Below are positions 19,588 through 29,881 of a DNA stretch of 64,000 nt, in pieces. Position numbers and translations under genes: made by a program. Position 1 is the first letter of the stretch. Every line of letters begins with the position of its first letter. Source of the stretch: Synaphobranchus kaupii (taxonomy: Eukaryota > Chordata > Actinopteri > Anguilliformes > Synaphobranchidae); the NCBI GenBank assembly GCA_029718625.1, contig CM056389.1, forward strand, positions 22,105,381 to 22,169,380. Reading direction: 5' to 3'. The notes under the pieces are model-generated. The model had not been told where the DNA came from. It saw nothing but the letters and a program-made list of their open reading frames with translations, and made no database searches.

Positions 19588-20331
19588 TCAAATGTTATCG
19601 TTCATCCGGTTTCGCACGCCTTCAGAATGGTCACACCACAGGTGTTCCTGCATTGCCTCGTCAATCTCCCAAAAGTCTGTGATGACAACCGCAATAGCCT
19701 TCTCACTGACGGCGTCTAGTGTTGTACGGGAGATTTCCAACAGTTTATCCCAAATGTTTGGCTCCTCCCGAAGTTCTGAAACAATGGTGTCGACAGACCC
19801 CAAGATTCTCACAGGCTCTGGAACCCCTCCGAACACTTTCAAGGCCTTGATCAGCAGAGGCTGCAGCCACGGCTTTTTCACATTTGTCACAAAGTCTGTA
19901 AAATTACTTTTATAATAATACGCATCCGTTTCAAAGAGGCAGCTGTGTCTCAGTTGACTGGGGTGATCAACTTCACAGCCTTGGCATTCGCTTCTCCTTT
20001 TTTTTTCTATTGCTCCATTCAGAAGACAGGCAATTATCGCTTTAAGCATTTTGATCATTGGGGTTGTAAGACAACCATCTATTTCATCGTCTATACACTC
20101 CTGGTTTGTTTTTTGGCTGGACTGCTGTGCAAAGTGTGTCAACTCGCTGCCTTCATCGGCCATATTTTTTGGCTCTGATAAAAATAGGGCTTCAGCTTTG
20201 TCGGCATCGATCCAAGGCTCTGTAGCCGGCTTGTCATTGTTCGCGGGATACTCAGACTCCCAAGATTCTGAGCAATCGGCCCGCTTTAGGGATTTATACA
20301 TTTTGTAAACGCCCTGAGACATGCTTGACAA
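19588..20331 (-). CDS. Polinton protein with Cys/His cluster, unknown function (247 aa)
   Basis: Intact frame, ATG at 20329-20331. An acidic N-terminal half is followed by a hydrophobic segment (MIKMLKAIIACLL) and a compact Cys/His cluster ECQGCEVDHPSQLRHSCLF (about residues 113-132) that could bind one zinc. The C-terminal half is helical with Trp/Leu-rich stretches. I recognise no catalytic motif. It lies upstream of integrase in the leftward arm, a place where Polintons and adintoviruses carry variable early genes. A TATAAG-like element (minus strand, 20392-20397) lies about 60 bases upstream of the ATG. Confidence 0.75.
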   Translation of the reverse strand: MSSMSQGVYKMYKSLKRADCSESWESEYPANNDKPATEPWIDADKAEALFLSEPKNMADEGSELTHFAQQSSQKTNQECIDDEIDGCLTTPMIKMLKAIIACLLNGAIEKKRRSECQGCEVDHPSQLRHSCLFETDAYYYKSNFTDFVTNVKKPWLQPLLIKALKVFGGVPEPVRILGSVDTIVSELREEPNIWDKLLEISRTTLDAVSEKAIAVVITDFWEIDEAMQEHLWCDHSEGVRNRMNDNI

Positions 20332-20723
20332 GAGTTTTGTTAAGGCAGTGAAATACTGAGTTTGTCGAGTGGCTTTTAAACACCTCTGAAACTTATAGCC
20401 ACGCCTTAAAACGTTAAGCGTTATGTTCTGTGGGTGGGGTCTTCCTTTTTGGGGTTTGATTTGAATTTAACATATTTTAACGATTAATAATAATAATAAT
20501 AATCATAATGAAACAAAACGTAAAATAGCCTGTAAAAGAAAAGGCTTTTTTATTTTAAAGTTCACAAAATCAATCATAAAGACCTTATGTATACATTTAT
20601 ATGGTACACAAACAATCTAAAAATTTCAAAAAACATTATTATATATATATATATTTTTTTTTTTTTTGCTTACATGTTTTGACATCAACTTTTACACAAA
20701 CATAATTAACTTTCAAACTGTTT
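20332..20723. other. intergenic region between the two leftward unknown genes
   Basis: AT-rich, no ORF with protein-like character. It contains the promoter-like TATAAG for the 247-aa gene, an (ATA)n run near 20485-20505, and a (TA)n/T-run at about 20640-20667 that probably forms the 3' UTR of the gene at 20724-21422. Confidence 0.6.
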
Positions 20724-21422
20724 TTACACAAAACATGTAGAGTCTTCGTCAATTGGCGTTGTTGGTGGGGCTGGCGGTATATTTTCCTTATCTTCATCAC
20801 CAGATTCTTCATAATCAGATTCTTCATCACCAGATTCTTCAGCCACGTCGTCGAATCGCGACAATAAGTTTGTTTTCACATCAGGAAAAATTCTACAAAG
20901 TCTATACGCCTCAAACACCTCATCGGCTCGCTCAATAGCCTTGTCCAACATTTGCCGGTTGTCCAAATTAAATACAATTAGCTTATCCCCAATGTCACTT
21001 GCTTCATATGTCTCGGCAATGAACAGTTTTTTATACTCTTTGAGCGCTGACACACAGATCATGCTTCGATTCTCCTCCCAACAGCTCAGAAACCTACAAA
21101 TATTCTGTACATCGTCCACAACATATTTGTAACATTGCTTGAATTTAAGCCAGTCCTTGCACACAAATAATATAGACTCTGATTTTTCGCTGTACAATTC
21201 CCCCTCACACAGGTTGAAAAGGGTCATTGTCGGTTCCTCTCCGGACGTATCTATCTGGTACCCACATCGTCGCTTTGAAAATTCTGCAGGCCAATCTTCG
21301 TAAAACGAACATCCTTGAAGCCTTGATACACTTGTATAAGGCTTTTTTGGTGTTTTTAAAACAGTGTTGTTTGTCAAAGCCTCTGGAGATTTCGTTGTTG
21401 TTGATTTTTCTACGGTAGACAT
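20724..21422 (-). CDS. acidic-tailed Polinton protein, unknown function (232 aa)
   Basis: Start set at the ATG 21420-21422 (protein begins MSTVEKS). A longer frame begins at 21515, but that ATG is inside a TATAAAT box (minus strand, 21514-21520), so it would lie upstream of transcription start. The middle is globular with conserved-looking Cys/Trp residues (CGYQIDTSGEEP, FLSCWEENRSMIC). The last 45 residues are very acidic (EESGDEESDYEESGDED) followed by KENIPPAPPTTP. First gene of the leftward arm, next to the TIR, so likely early and possibly regulatory. No family recognised. Confidence 0.75.
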   Translation of the reverse strand: MSTVEKSTTTKSPEALTNNTVLKTPKKPYTSVSRLQGCSFYEDWPAEFSKRRCGYQIDTSGEEPTMTLFNLCEGELYSEKSESILFVCKDWLKFKQCYKYVVDDVQNICRFLSCWEENRSMICVSALKEYKKLFIAETYEASDIGDKLIVFNLDNRQMLDKAIERADEVFEAYRLCRIFPDVKTNLLSRFDDVAEESGDEESDYEESGDEDKENIPPAPPTTPIDEDSTCFV

Positions 21423-21513
21423 GCTTCTTTTGCTGGTTGTCGGGCGTTTGTGGCACCTTCTGTTTTTTGCGGCAGGAAAATGTTTGTTTGAGTTGTCAGG
21501 GAAAAGCCGACAC

Positions 21514-21520
21514 ATTTATA
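21514..21520 (-). promoter_or_regulatory. TATA box of the leftward arm
   Basis: Minus-strand TATAAAT about 92 bases upstream of the chosen ATG at 21422. It overlaps and so disqualifies the ATG at 21515. It mirrors the TATAAAG about 85 bases upstream of the first gene of the opposite arm. Confidence 0.6.
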
Positions 21521-21545
21521 GGCCCCTACGACCATAAAACTGTCA

Positions 21546-22192
21546 AAACCAAAACAGCTACCATGTGTGTCGGACCGTCCTGCTCTGTGTCTCTGAGTAT
21601 CTGTGTCTTTGAATTGCCTCTGGCAGAAACCCCACCCCAACTCGCCACAGCACTAAGCATTCCAACATCTGTTGCTAAACGCTTTCAATTGTGTAGTCTC
21701 ACAGTTCCTCGAACGCCTGCCGCTTGATCCTCAGCGCAGTGTCAATTGTGGAATCTCTAACCAAAACAGCTACCATGTGTGTCGGACAGTCCTGCTCTGT
21801 GTCTCTGAGTATCTGTGTCTTTGAATTGCCTCTGGGGGTTGTATGGAGACTCCTGGACTTGTTCCATTTTCAGCTGAAAGAGTTACGCATAGTTTACAAC
21901 TCTCTCTAGCAATTCTGGTAAAAAAGATCTATCCGGTCTCCGCACGGACTTTGTACTCGGGTTACCCTGACTTAATTTTTTGAGTTTTTTACCTTTTGAT
22001 GCAGAGCTTTCAACATTTTGCACCCTTCGGCTCTCTACCGACCTGGATGTGCTAGTTTGTTCATTTAGACTACCGCGGTCTGTCACGTTTAAAAAAGTCT
22101 GCAATTAAACGTCTTGAATTATTTTATTCTTTTATTCTTTTAAAACGCTTCTGCTAACACAAACTATTGCCACTAACCTATACTTTTGTTTT

Positions 22193-22235
<43 letters not shown>

Positions 22236-23078
22236 AAGTTACTTTTTCACGATGTTGTTCTAATAAAAAAATCCTGAAAAGTTTTATATTAAATACTAAT
22301 ACAGACTTTTATTTTTGGAAAACGCTTCTTGGAGTTCTTTTCAATGGCTTCGGGGCATTTTGCGGCCTGTTGAAATATTTCCAGTCTATGCATTTCTTTC
22401 ATTCATTTTAAACTTATTTTTTTTGAATAACCCGCCAGGAATACAGCTGTTCCACGTCAATCAAAGTTTTACATACGTCATCAGAAACCCCCCAACTCGC
22501 CACAACACAAAGTCTTCCACCATCTGTTGCTAAACTACGGGGGGTGATCACGACTCTGTGCAAAACTCTTTCAATTGTGTAGTCTCACAGTTCCTCGAAC
22601 GCCTGCCGCTTGATCCTCAGCGCAGTGTCAATTGTGGAATCTCTAACCAAAACAGCTACCATGTGTGTCGGACAGTCCTGCTCTGTGTCTCTGAGTATCT
22701 GTGTCTTTGAATTGCCTCTGGGGGTTGTATGGAGACTCCTGGACTTGTTCCATTTTCAGCTGAAAGAGTTACGCATAGTTTACAACTCTCTCTAGCAATT
22801 CTGGTAAAAAAGATCTATCCGGTCTCCGCACGGACTTTGTACTCGGGTTACCCTGACTTAATTTTTTGAGTTTTTTACCTTTTGATGCAGAGCTTTCAAC
22901 ATTTTGCACCCTTCGGCTCTCTACCGACCTGGATGTGCTAGTTTGTTCATTTAGACTACCGCGGTCTGTCACGTTTAAAAAAGTCTGCAATTAAACGTCT
23001 TGAATTATTTTATTCTTTTATTCTTTTAAAACGCTTCTGCTAACACAAACTATTGCCACTAACCTATACATTTGTTTT

Positions 23079-23121
<43 letters not shown>

Positions 23122-23486
23122 AAGTTACTTTTTCACGATGTTGTTCTAATAAAATTAAAATTCCACACCCAAAGAACGACCATAAAAACCGACGCTTACA
23201 ACAAACAACCCCCCAATAAAATGACATCGTTACAGTGCCAATAAATAAAACCTTGAAACAAAAACCCCCACAATAAACCCAACCCTCCGAATAATAATAA
23301 CTTATAAATTAAAAAAATTAAAAAATTAAAAATAATTAAAAATTAAAAATAATTAAAAAATAAAAATTTAAAATTTAAAATTAAAATATGCAAATGTGAC
23401 CCCCATTTGACCGCTTGACCTTTGACCTATTAACCATCAATCAAAATCAATCAAAAAGTGACATAAGCCGTCTTGCATATACTACT
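21546..23486 (-). repeat. right terminal inverted repeat, inner unit rearranged
   Basis: Reverse complement of the left TIR. The outer 330 bp and one full unit of about 880 bp (about 22268-23152) match closely. The inner unit (about 21623-22267) lacks a block of roughly 250 bp present in every other unit. Next to it, 21546-21622 is an extra copy of the segment seen at about 21760-21840 (shared ACCAAAACAGCTACCATGTG). The right TIR is therefore shorter and more rearranged than the left. Confidence 0.85.
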
Positions 23487-23492
23487 AACAGT
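23487..23492. repeat. target site duplication AACAGT (right)
   Basis: Identical to 3108-3113, directly outside the right terminus of the Polinton. Confidence 0.92.
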
Positions 23493-23679
23493 GTCAGCAC
23501 TTGATTGCGTTAAACCGTTCCGCTACACTGTGTTTGGACAGTCATCTTTTTCTGTAAAAGCAATAACTCAGTGGAACAGTCTGCCAGAAGAGATGAGGAG
23601 GTGCAGCTCAATTGACACCTTCAAAGCTCACCTGAAAGGACAGTTGCTAGCTAGTCAATCCTGTTCCCACTTTCAGTAG
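23493..23679 (+). pseudogene. decayed LINE ORF2, C-terminal part 2
   Basis: Continues the LINE frame from 3113 after removal of the Polinton and one AACAGT. It encodes the typical C-terminal module with FGQSSFSVKAITQWNSLP and a FKAHLKGQLL segment, ending at TAG 23677-23679. The junction codons read through without gain or loss of a base. Confidence 0.88.
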
Positions 23680-23973
23680 GGTACCCTTAAGGGGGGGGGG
23701 GGGGGGCATGACGAGAATCAACCACTGGGGCCTCTGGCTTCTGTGTAAGTAGGCTCATTGACCGTAGGGTTTTCTTTTAATATGTTATTGTATGTTTTTA
23801 TTGTATTGTTTTACATTGTATGTTTTTATTGTATTGTTTTATATTGTATGTACAAGGGACTGGAGGTGTAAAATAGCAAAAGCTATAATCTAGTGCAATG
23901 CATCTTTTCTCTTCAGAGACTAATGTTTTTTTTTTTGTACGTTGTCCCTGAAATAAACTTCTAAAAAAAAAAA
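23680..23973 (+). mobile_element. 3' UTR and A-tail of the outer LINE
   Basis: Contains a G-run near 23690-23706, AATAAA at about 23952 and an 11-base A run at 23963-23973, at which the LINE ends and polymerase-gene sequence starts abruptly. Confidence 0.8.
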
Positions 23974-24830
23974 TGGAAACATTAATTTACCAGAGACTCT
24001 GTACGGTAACACAGGTATTGTAAGTTTTCTTGGGGTATATACCCTGGCTTTGACCAGACCGAAATAGTTTTCGATCGGTTCAAAGTCACGGAAGATGATG
24101 ATGGGGTGATTTTTTGGGTAAACTTTAGTTTTGTTCACGAACGGGTATAGACTGGTGAAATCAAAATAGTGTATTTGTTCACCTTCTTGAACCTTGTAGT
24201 AAAGTTGCAGCGCATTAGTTCGACCGCCAAACAGAGCAGCCCGAGGTTCCAGACGTTCCGGGTAGTCATGATGTCGCAGGAACTCCTGAACCTCGGGACT
24301 CTCATGTTTAAGTCTTACCCATTCGTGCTCCCACATAACTACAACATTCAGGTTGTATACGCTACGCAGTGTCAATTTTCTCTTGAAATTTGTTATATTG
24401 AACCAAAATCTGTTTTTGTGAGAGGGTTAATTGTGCTTAAATTAAAGCATTGAGGGCAAGCATGAAAAAAACACCCCGCAAATTCAAAAGCTGTCCGAAC
24501 GCCGGCCACATCTGAATACCCATCTAGATAATAGTTACCCATCTTAAACTCCCCCCGGTTCAAGGCATGCTGAATGAAAATCTTTTCCCGATGACTCACA
24601 TATTCTAACCATTGAATGGCTGCTGTGGAAAACGATTTCTGCTGCTGCGCGTAATTATCAGGCGATGTGACTGCGATGGTGTTTTTGGGCAAAAGGTTTG
24701 TACAGTATTGTTTCATGCACACCGAGGCTATTGTAATGCTCTGGAACGGGTCTAAGCCTGTGCTCCCAAGCACCTCTGTCCTAAACCGCAAACAAGCTTC
24801 CCGCAAAATAACAACGTCATTCTGACAGAT
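23974..24830 (-). pseudogene. fragment of a second Polinton PolB gene
   Basis: Minus-strand copy of the part of the polymerase gene equivalent to about 9400-10250 of the intact copy, from the third exonuclease motif (CQNDVVIL) through motif A (DFTSLYP) to SGKLMFP. It is very similar to the intact gene but carries small deletions near 24395 and 24370 that shift the frame. One end is cut by the outer LINE's A-tail, the other joins MITE-like sequence at about 24831. It is a remnant of an older or separate Polinton copy. Confidence 0.9.
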
Positions 24831-25352
24831 CGGTTTCCGGGGCACGGAGTAGAGGAGGTGGTAGTGGAGGAAGGGAGGGTGCATTTTTTGAGTATTGGGA
24901 CGCATCCTCTACGTCATATGGATAATTGTTGCCGCCCACAACTGAAATAGCTGGCACCTGATTGGTTAGAGGCACTACGGACGCACTACGGTCCTTTGGT
25001 TTCGGCTCCACGTTTTTAAAACGGAACAACGCGGCTTTCTTTTCATAATCTCTCATATTCCACCTAGGTCGTCCATTAAAATATGTTTTACATGCAGCCT
25101 AGGGAAACAGGCCCACAGGTGCAGCCACCCTCCAAGATATATTATTCTAATATTGTAGCATTTCTGTTCTTTTGTAAAAATATTATTTTAATATGAAGCA
25201 CATACTGGCCTGGGTCCAATCAGCATTTGTCATGAATGTTCACTTTTTTTCTTCAAAACACAGTTCAGTGATTATTTCCAGTAACTTCAGAAATTTGTTT
25301 TGTGTTACTGCTCATTCTAACAGGGTAAAAAAACATTATTCACTGCAAAGAT
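24831..25352. other. MITE-like fragment and unassigned sequence
   Basis: About 24831-24906 (minus strand) resembles the left arm of the MITE-like palindrome at about 61474 (shared GCGTCCCAATACTC and CTCCGTGCCCCGGAA). The rest to 25352 shows no recognisable coding sequence; an 80-codon frame at 24817-25056 crosses the repeat junction and is not credible. Confidence 0.5.
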
Positions 25353-26672
25353 TGTCATGGTTTTTGAACCTTTTTCCCTTGCAGACCTTTTCCTCGGTCG
25401 CCACGTGTGGGCGCTGCTCTTTTAGTGGAGTTTTGGCTCCTTCGCGGAGTTCTCATTAGCGTTCATACGTGTGCCTGGTTGCCTGAGAGCTAGATAAGCC
25501 TCTGTTTCCTTCGTTCGGGGCTTCGATATTATTTTGCTTTATTTTGCACTGTTGGGTGTGTGTTTTTGTGCCATTTTGCTACTCGCCTGTTTTTACGCTT
25601 CTCGTTATCGAGGAAGGGCGTTTATTATTGCTGGCTCTTCTTTAGTCACTTAGCTCGTTGAAGTATGGGACCGCAGATCTCTGCTCTATTCGCCTTTCTA
25701 TGGTTTCTCCTTATTGAGAGATCAGGCGTTCACGCTTTTACTTAGTTACTTAGCTCGTAGAAGTATAGGGCAGCAGTTCTTTGTTCCATTCGCCTTAGTT
25801 GGTTTACTTACTGAGAAACCAGGCGTTTGTGCTTGTACTCATTCGCGTGTGATAGTGAGCCGGTTAGTAGCTTTGGTACGTTTGTTCCCTGTTTTGTCTC
25901 CTTCTCGTGGACTACGTTTCCCCTTTGTTGTGAGTCAGGGCTTTTTGTTATACTGAGAGGCAGGGCGTTTATTTTCTACTAGGCTTGTGTTAGTCATTGA
26001 GCTGTTAAATGTCCGGAACAGCTGTTCTGTTCGTCCTTCGGAGACTGGGCGATTTTGTTGACGTGTGCGTGTGACTGCGAGTCTATGAAAGTAGCCTTGG
26101 AACGTTAGATCTCTGTTCCTTTCGCCTTCTCGTTACCTTTTCCCTTTATTGAAATGTAGGGCTTTTAGTGTTCGCATATCTTGTGTTTGGCACACTGCCG
26201 GTCGGTTAGGACACGGAGACTGCTTCCCCTCTATTCCTGCAGCAAGCAGTTCGCTCCGTTTAGAGCTAGGGAGTTATTTCTCGCTTGTTGCGTTCTCCCT
26301 TTTGTTTAGCTCTATTTTATATCCTTTGTTTGTTACCTACGAGTCACCTTATCTCATGTTCACTTTTTGCATCTCGTTTTTCACTGTTTTGTATACTGTC
26401 GAGTATTCAGTGTTTTAGCTCGTTGTGTTTTCCGAGCTCGAGATTTGTTGCTCTTGTGTGACGTTCGCCAGATTATACGGGTCGTTTTTAGTTACGCCCC
26501 CTTTTTCCTAGTTCCCGTATTTCCCTCCAGTGAGAGTAGGAACTAGGTTATTTGCGTTTTGCCCTTATATTTCCCTATATACGGGGTCTCTCTGTCTCAG
26601 TGGCTATCTAACTTAAAGAATCCCCTTGCTGCGTTTGGTTCCTCCAAACTCACACGTCACGCCCCCTTTACA
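25353..26672. mobile_element. solo LTR, 1320 bp
   Basis: Begins TGTCATGG and ends TTTACA (TG...CA), flanked by the 5-bp duplication AAGAT at 25348-25352 and 26673-26677. T/C-rich with internal related segments (TTAGCTCGT/GAAGTAT words repeated near 25640-25770). No gag or pol next to it, so it is a solo LTR of a Gypsy/ERV-type element. Short ORFs inside are not supported. Confidence 0.8.
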
Positions 26673-26677
26673 AAGAT

Positions 26678-28030
26678 AATGTCCAATAACCTGAACTACC
26701 CCTCAATGTAAAAGAGTGAAATAAATATATTTTGTAATGTATTTTATACAGTTCAGAAACTGAATACATACACAGGTTTAGAATCCTTAGATTTATTTTG
26801 GAACGTATTTTGTAGCTGTATATTTCAAGAAATATTTTCCATTTAATTGATCCTGTCAACATCTTTTCTGGTGTCAAACAAGACATTGCACAACTAAGAT
26901 AAAGGATATTTAAATGTCAGGTATTTTTCATGTAGTCATGGTTCATGAATGAATGTAAGAATACTGGGATCCCATTACTGTGCAACAGCCCTTACAAAAC
27001 AGAAGTTAAAAATGTATGCCTTAAAGTACAACTGAACTTCGGTAGAACTTTGTGTTGTGTAGTTACCTGGCCATGATGTGAGTCCAAATGGTGGCGAAAT
27101 ATGTTCGTTAGTTGCTCTGTGCTCCCCTGGGGTGATAATCCAAAATAGGGTATTTGTTGCTCTCCATTCACTTCTATAGGGCAGCTAAAATGGTCTCAAA
27201 ATGACACTTCTAGTACGTATACAAACACAGACATAGCGGATTCTGTCAATACAAACAATAACCAGTCCTTGTACGTATTTTTTTATTTTTTATTAAATGG
27301 CGCTTTCCTGGCTTTTTTCGTATTTTATTTGGAACGTATAAAAACAGAAAGAAAAAACAGCCCCTACTCTCAAAGCTGGAGTGTAATACAGAGGAGACTG
27401 AAAAGGGGAGAAATAATAGCGACCCGAAAATAATCAGGCGAGCGATTATTTTATTATATTTTATAATAACTCAATATTATTATATATAATATAATTGTAT
27501 AATTATATATAATATTGTATATAATATATTATTATATACAATATTTCCGTGAAGTTTAATGAGTTTTATATATGAAAAGACTTATGCTAGTCTTCTGGTC
27601 TATTCGCCAAGCTAGCATGGTAACGTTAGTGACATGAAAGAAGCATGTGAAATGTGCATGGTGGGTCACAGTAAGTGCGCCCCTTTCGAAGTACATTTGG
27701 TGCATGCGTTCGGTGCATGCGCATGTATTTTGTTTTTCGTATTGCACCGCTGTTCATAGTATAGCATAAAATGCTAGGTGGTCACCATGTTTGTTCAACA
27801 GTATAAAAATATTAATGGGGAAAATCTTGGTTGTGCACTTCAAAATTATGCATTTCCAACAAAAGACACAATACATTATTTAATAATTTATTTATTAATT
27901 AGTAATTGTTATTGAATAAAGGTTGCATATCTGTTACAATGCAGATATTAATACAAGATTAAACCAGAATAAAATAGAATGTCCTGTAAGGCTAATTGAA
28001 CTAATACTGAATGTTGGGGGGGGTATGGCA
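26678..28030. other. intergenic, no gene seen
   Basis: AT-rich sequence with an extended A/T palindrome-like run at about 27470-27550. Nothing else recognised. Confidence 0.5.
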
Positions 28031-28037
28031 GTGATCA

Positions 28038-28470
28038 TTATTTGCAGAAATTGCAGAAAACGGTTGATTCCTTGGGGTCCCACTGCACACATGCGGTATG
28101 AAACCACACGCCATACCCTTCACATTCGGTCCACTCCACAATGGGGTTTCTGCAGTCCAGAGGAGGCTCCGGTAGGCAACATTCGCCACAGATGCAGTCA
28201 TCTATCCCTGCTCTTGGAAGATGGTGTGCTGGGCTGCTTTTCTTTGCCTTTGCTTTTTTCTTTGGTTCTTCCCATTTTCTTTTTCTTTTCAACAGACTCC
28301 TTCCTCTTTTCCTCTGCCTCCCTCTTCTTTGCATTATTTTCTATCACAATGTTCTGTTCAAATAAAGTTTGTTGTAATTTTTTAACAAGCTCATTTTCTG
28401 TTAATAACTCAAACAGTAGAGGATTTGGGATGGTTGCCTTTTCCAATTTAAAGATATTCACATACCACAA
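28038..28470 (-). pseudogene. PHD-finger protein fragment
   Basis: On the minus strand, 28470 to about 28230 encodes a charged, coiled-coil-like segment (LLTENELVKKLQQTLF, then runs of E/K). A second frame, to a stop just before 28038, encodes a Cys/His module CICGECC ... WTECEGYGVWFHTACVQW ... CNFCK with PHD-finger spacing. The two lie in different frames near 28230-28200, implying a frameshift. PHD fingers of this type occur at the C-terminus of some transposase-derived proteins, so this is probably a transposon relic; a decayed host exon cannot be excluded. Confidence 0.55.
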
Positions 28471-28975
28471 GTTTTTGTATCAAAACATGACTTAATTCAA
28501 TACCAAATTTGTGGACACTATCTAGTAGACAAACCTGACAAACCCTAATTCATTAATCCATGTTTTAAAAACATTCTTGAAAGTAAATCTTTCACACTTG
28601 ATTAAAAACAAATGACCTACTTTTTAAATGCAGTTTTAAATGCAGATTTCACATGAATTGCATTATAATACAGTGTTGTATGTTAATAAATCTGAGTTTA
28701 GTAACTTTATTTTAAAGTGACAGATCATATGTCAGAGGGCTTCTCGTGTGCATCTTCAAACGAACCTGTGCTGAAGGTTTAACCCTGCCCACAATTGTTA
28801 CCTCAAACCCATAAAAACTATCATATCAAGTACTCCTGTCACAATAACTGAAAGCCAGATTGGTTATTATTAAGTGGTTATTAAAGAGTACCTAGAATAA
28901 TAGAATAATACCTAGAATTGTATTTATTTATTTTTTTCTGTTTTACCTGAAGTACCACTTTTGCTGACTTCACCC
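28471..28975. other. intergenic, no feature seen
   Basis: AT-rich single-copy-looking sequence with no ORF or repeat I recognise. Confidence 0.4.
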
Positions 28976-28978
28976 TAT

Positions 28979-29881
28979 GGGCTCTATTTTCAAACCGGCG
29001 CAAACCAGCGCAAGGGGACGGTATAGTCAAACGCAAGCTTGTTGACAGCATCAACGTCTTAAAACTGGCGCTATGGCGTTTCTCAGCAATACCGCTAGGA
29101 TCAACAAATTCTCAACATAACATTCTTTCGCTTGCGCTGCAGTGGGATGGGTGGCGCTGTCTGGGGCGTGTTCTAAAATACTTTCGGCTCAGTGACAATT
29201 TGAACCAACGAAAACCCATTGCGTTATGATCAGCTGGAACCACCTCTTAGCGGCAACGCAATAGACTCTGGAAATTTGGCAACTTATTAGTCATGTAGTT
29301 CTATGTAGTGTCTAAAAGAATAAAACAGGACAGCTTACAAGAAACTTACGATCATGTAGGCCAATAGCCTATAATATATAAATTACACATTGACACAGTT
29401 GAATCATAAGCCTACCATTTGAATTATAATTATGCCTACATCACCTAATGTAGGCTAATTAATGCATTCGCCACCTCCTCCCGTGCCTTCCGAACTTCTG
29501 GGAGACGAGGTGGTGTGGATTGTGATCCATAAATTACTACAGTCCTAGCCTGTACTTCTGTTGCAAGTATGTCGGATTCCTGTTCGGAAAATCGCTCTTG
29601 TCGTTGACGGTCCAGTGCGTTTGGGTTGCTCATTATGAAATTGCATGGAGCGATTGCGTTCCAACTGGCTTTTTTTAAAGCATGACAACAACAATTTGAT
29701 TGGCTACCATAGAGACACACCTTGGACATTTAAACCCAGCCTTTTAGCAATACCGCCATCAGATGCGCCAAGATTGCCGTCATGAAATTACCAAATTTCT
29801 CGCCGACACGCCCTCAGAGCGATACCGCCAAGCGCTTACTCTTGTGTTCACCATTGCGTTTGGTTTATTAAAATAGAGCCC
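28979..29881 (-). mobile_element. PIF/Harbinger-type DNA transposon, 903 bp, non-autonomous
   Basis: Termini GGGCTCTATTTT and AAAATAGAGCCC form an inverted repeat flanked by the 3-bp duplication TAT (28976-28978 and 29882-29884), as expected for PIF/Harbinger. It contains a Myb/SANT-like ORF but no DDE transposase, so it would depend on a transposase elsewhere. Confidence 0.8.
29445..29729 (-). CDS. Myb/SANT-like protein of the Harbinger element (94-aa frame, probably partial)
   Basis: The region RFSEQESDILATEVQARTVV ... VRKAREEVANALI matches the Myb/SANT-like DNA-binding domain pattern of the second Harbinger protein, which binds transposon ends and helps import the transposase into the nucleus. 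The credible start is the internal Met of MSNPNALDRQRQERF (about 29633). The frame stops at 29445 soon after the domain, shorter than typical Myb-like partners, so it is probably truncated. Confidence 0.6.
   Translation of the reverse strand: MSKVCLYGSQSNCCCHALKKASWNAIAPCNFIMSNPNALDRQRQERFSEQESDILATEVQARTVVIYGSQSTPPRLPEVRKAREEVANALISLH

Larger units (their letters stand above)
3114..23486. mobile_element. Polinton/Maverick (adintovirus-like) element, 20,373 bp
   Basis: Bounded by inverted termini that start AGTAGTATATGC on each strand and by the 6-bp duplication AACAGT. Inside are all the hallmark genes: protein-primed family B DNA polymerase, retroviral-type integrase with chromodomain, FtsK/HerA-like packaging ATPase, adenain-like protease, major and minor jelly-roll capsid proteins, a basic core-like protein and several unrecognised ORFs. 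Genes are in two convergent arms: rightward 5567-13045, leftward 21422 to about 13180. Most ORFs are open, suggesting a recent insertion. The main lesion seen is a truncated LINE at 13258-15329. It sits inside a LINE whose ORF reads through once the element and one duplication are removed. Confidence 0.96.

Noticed and set aside
24817..25056. 80-aa proline-rich frame
   Set aside because: It spans a MITE-like repeat and its junction with the polB fragment; no domain.
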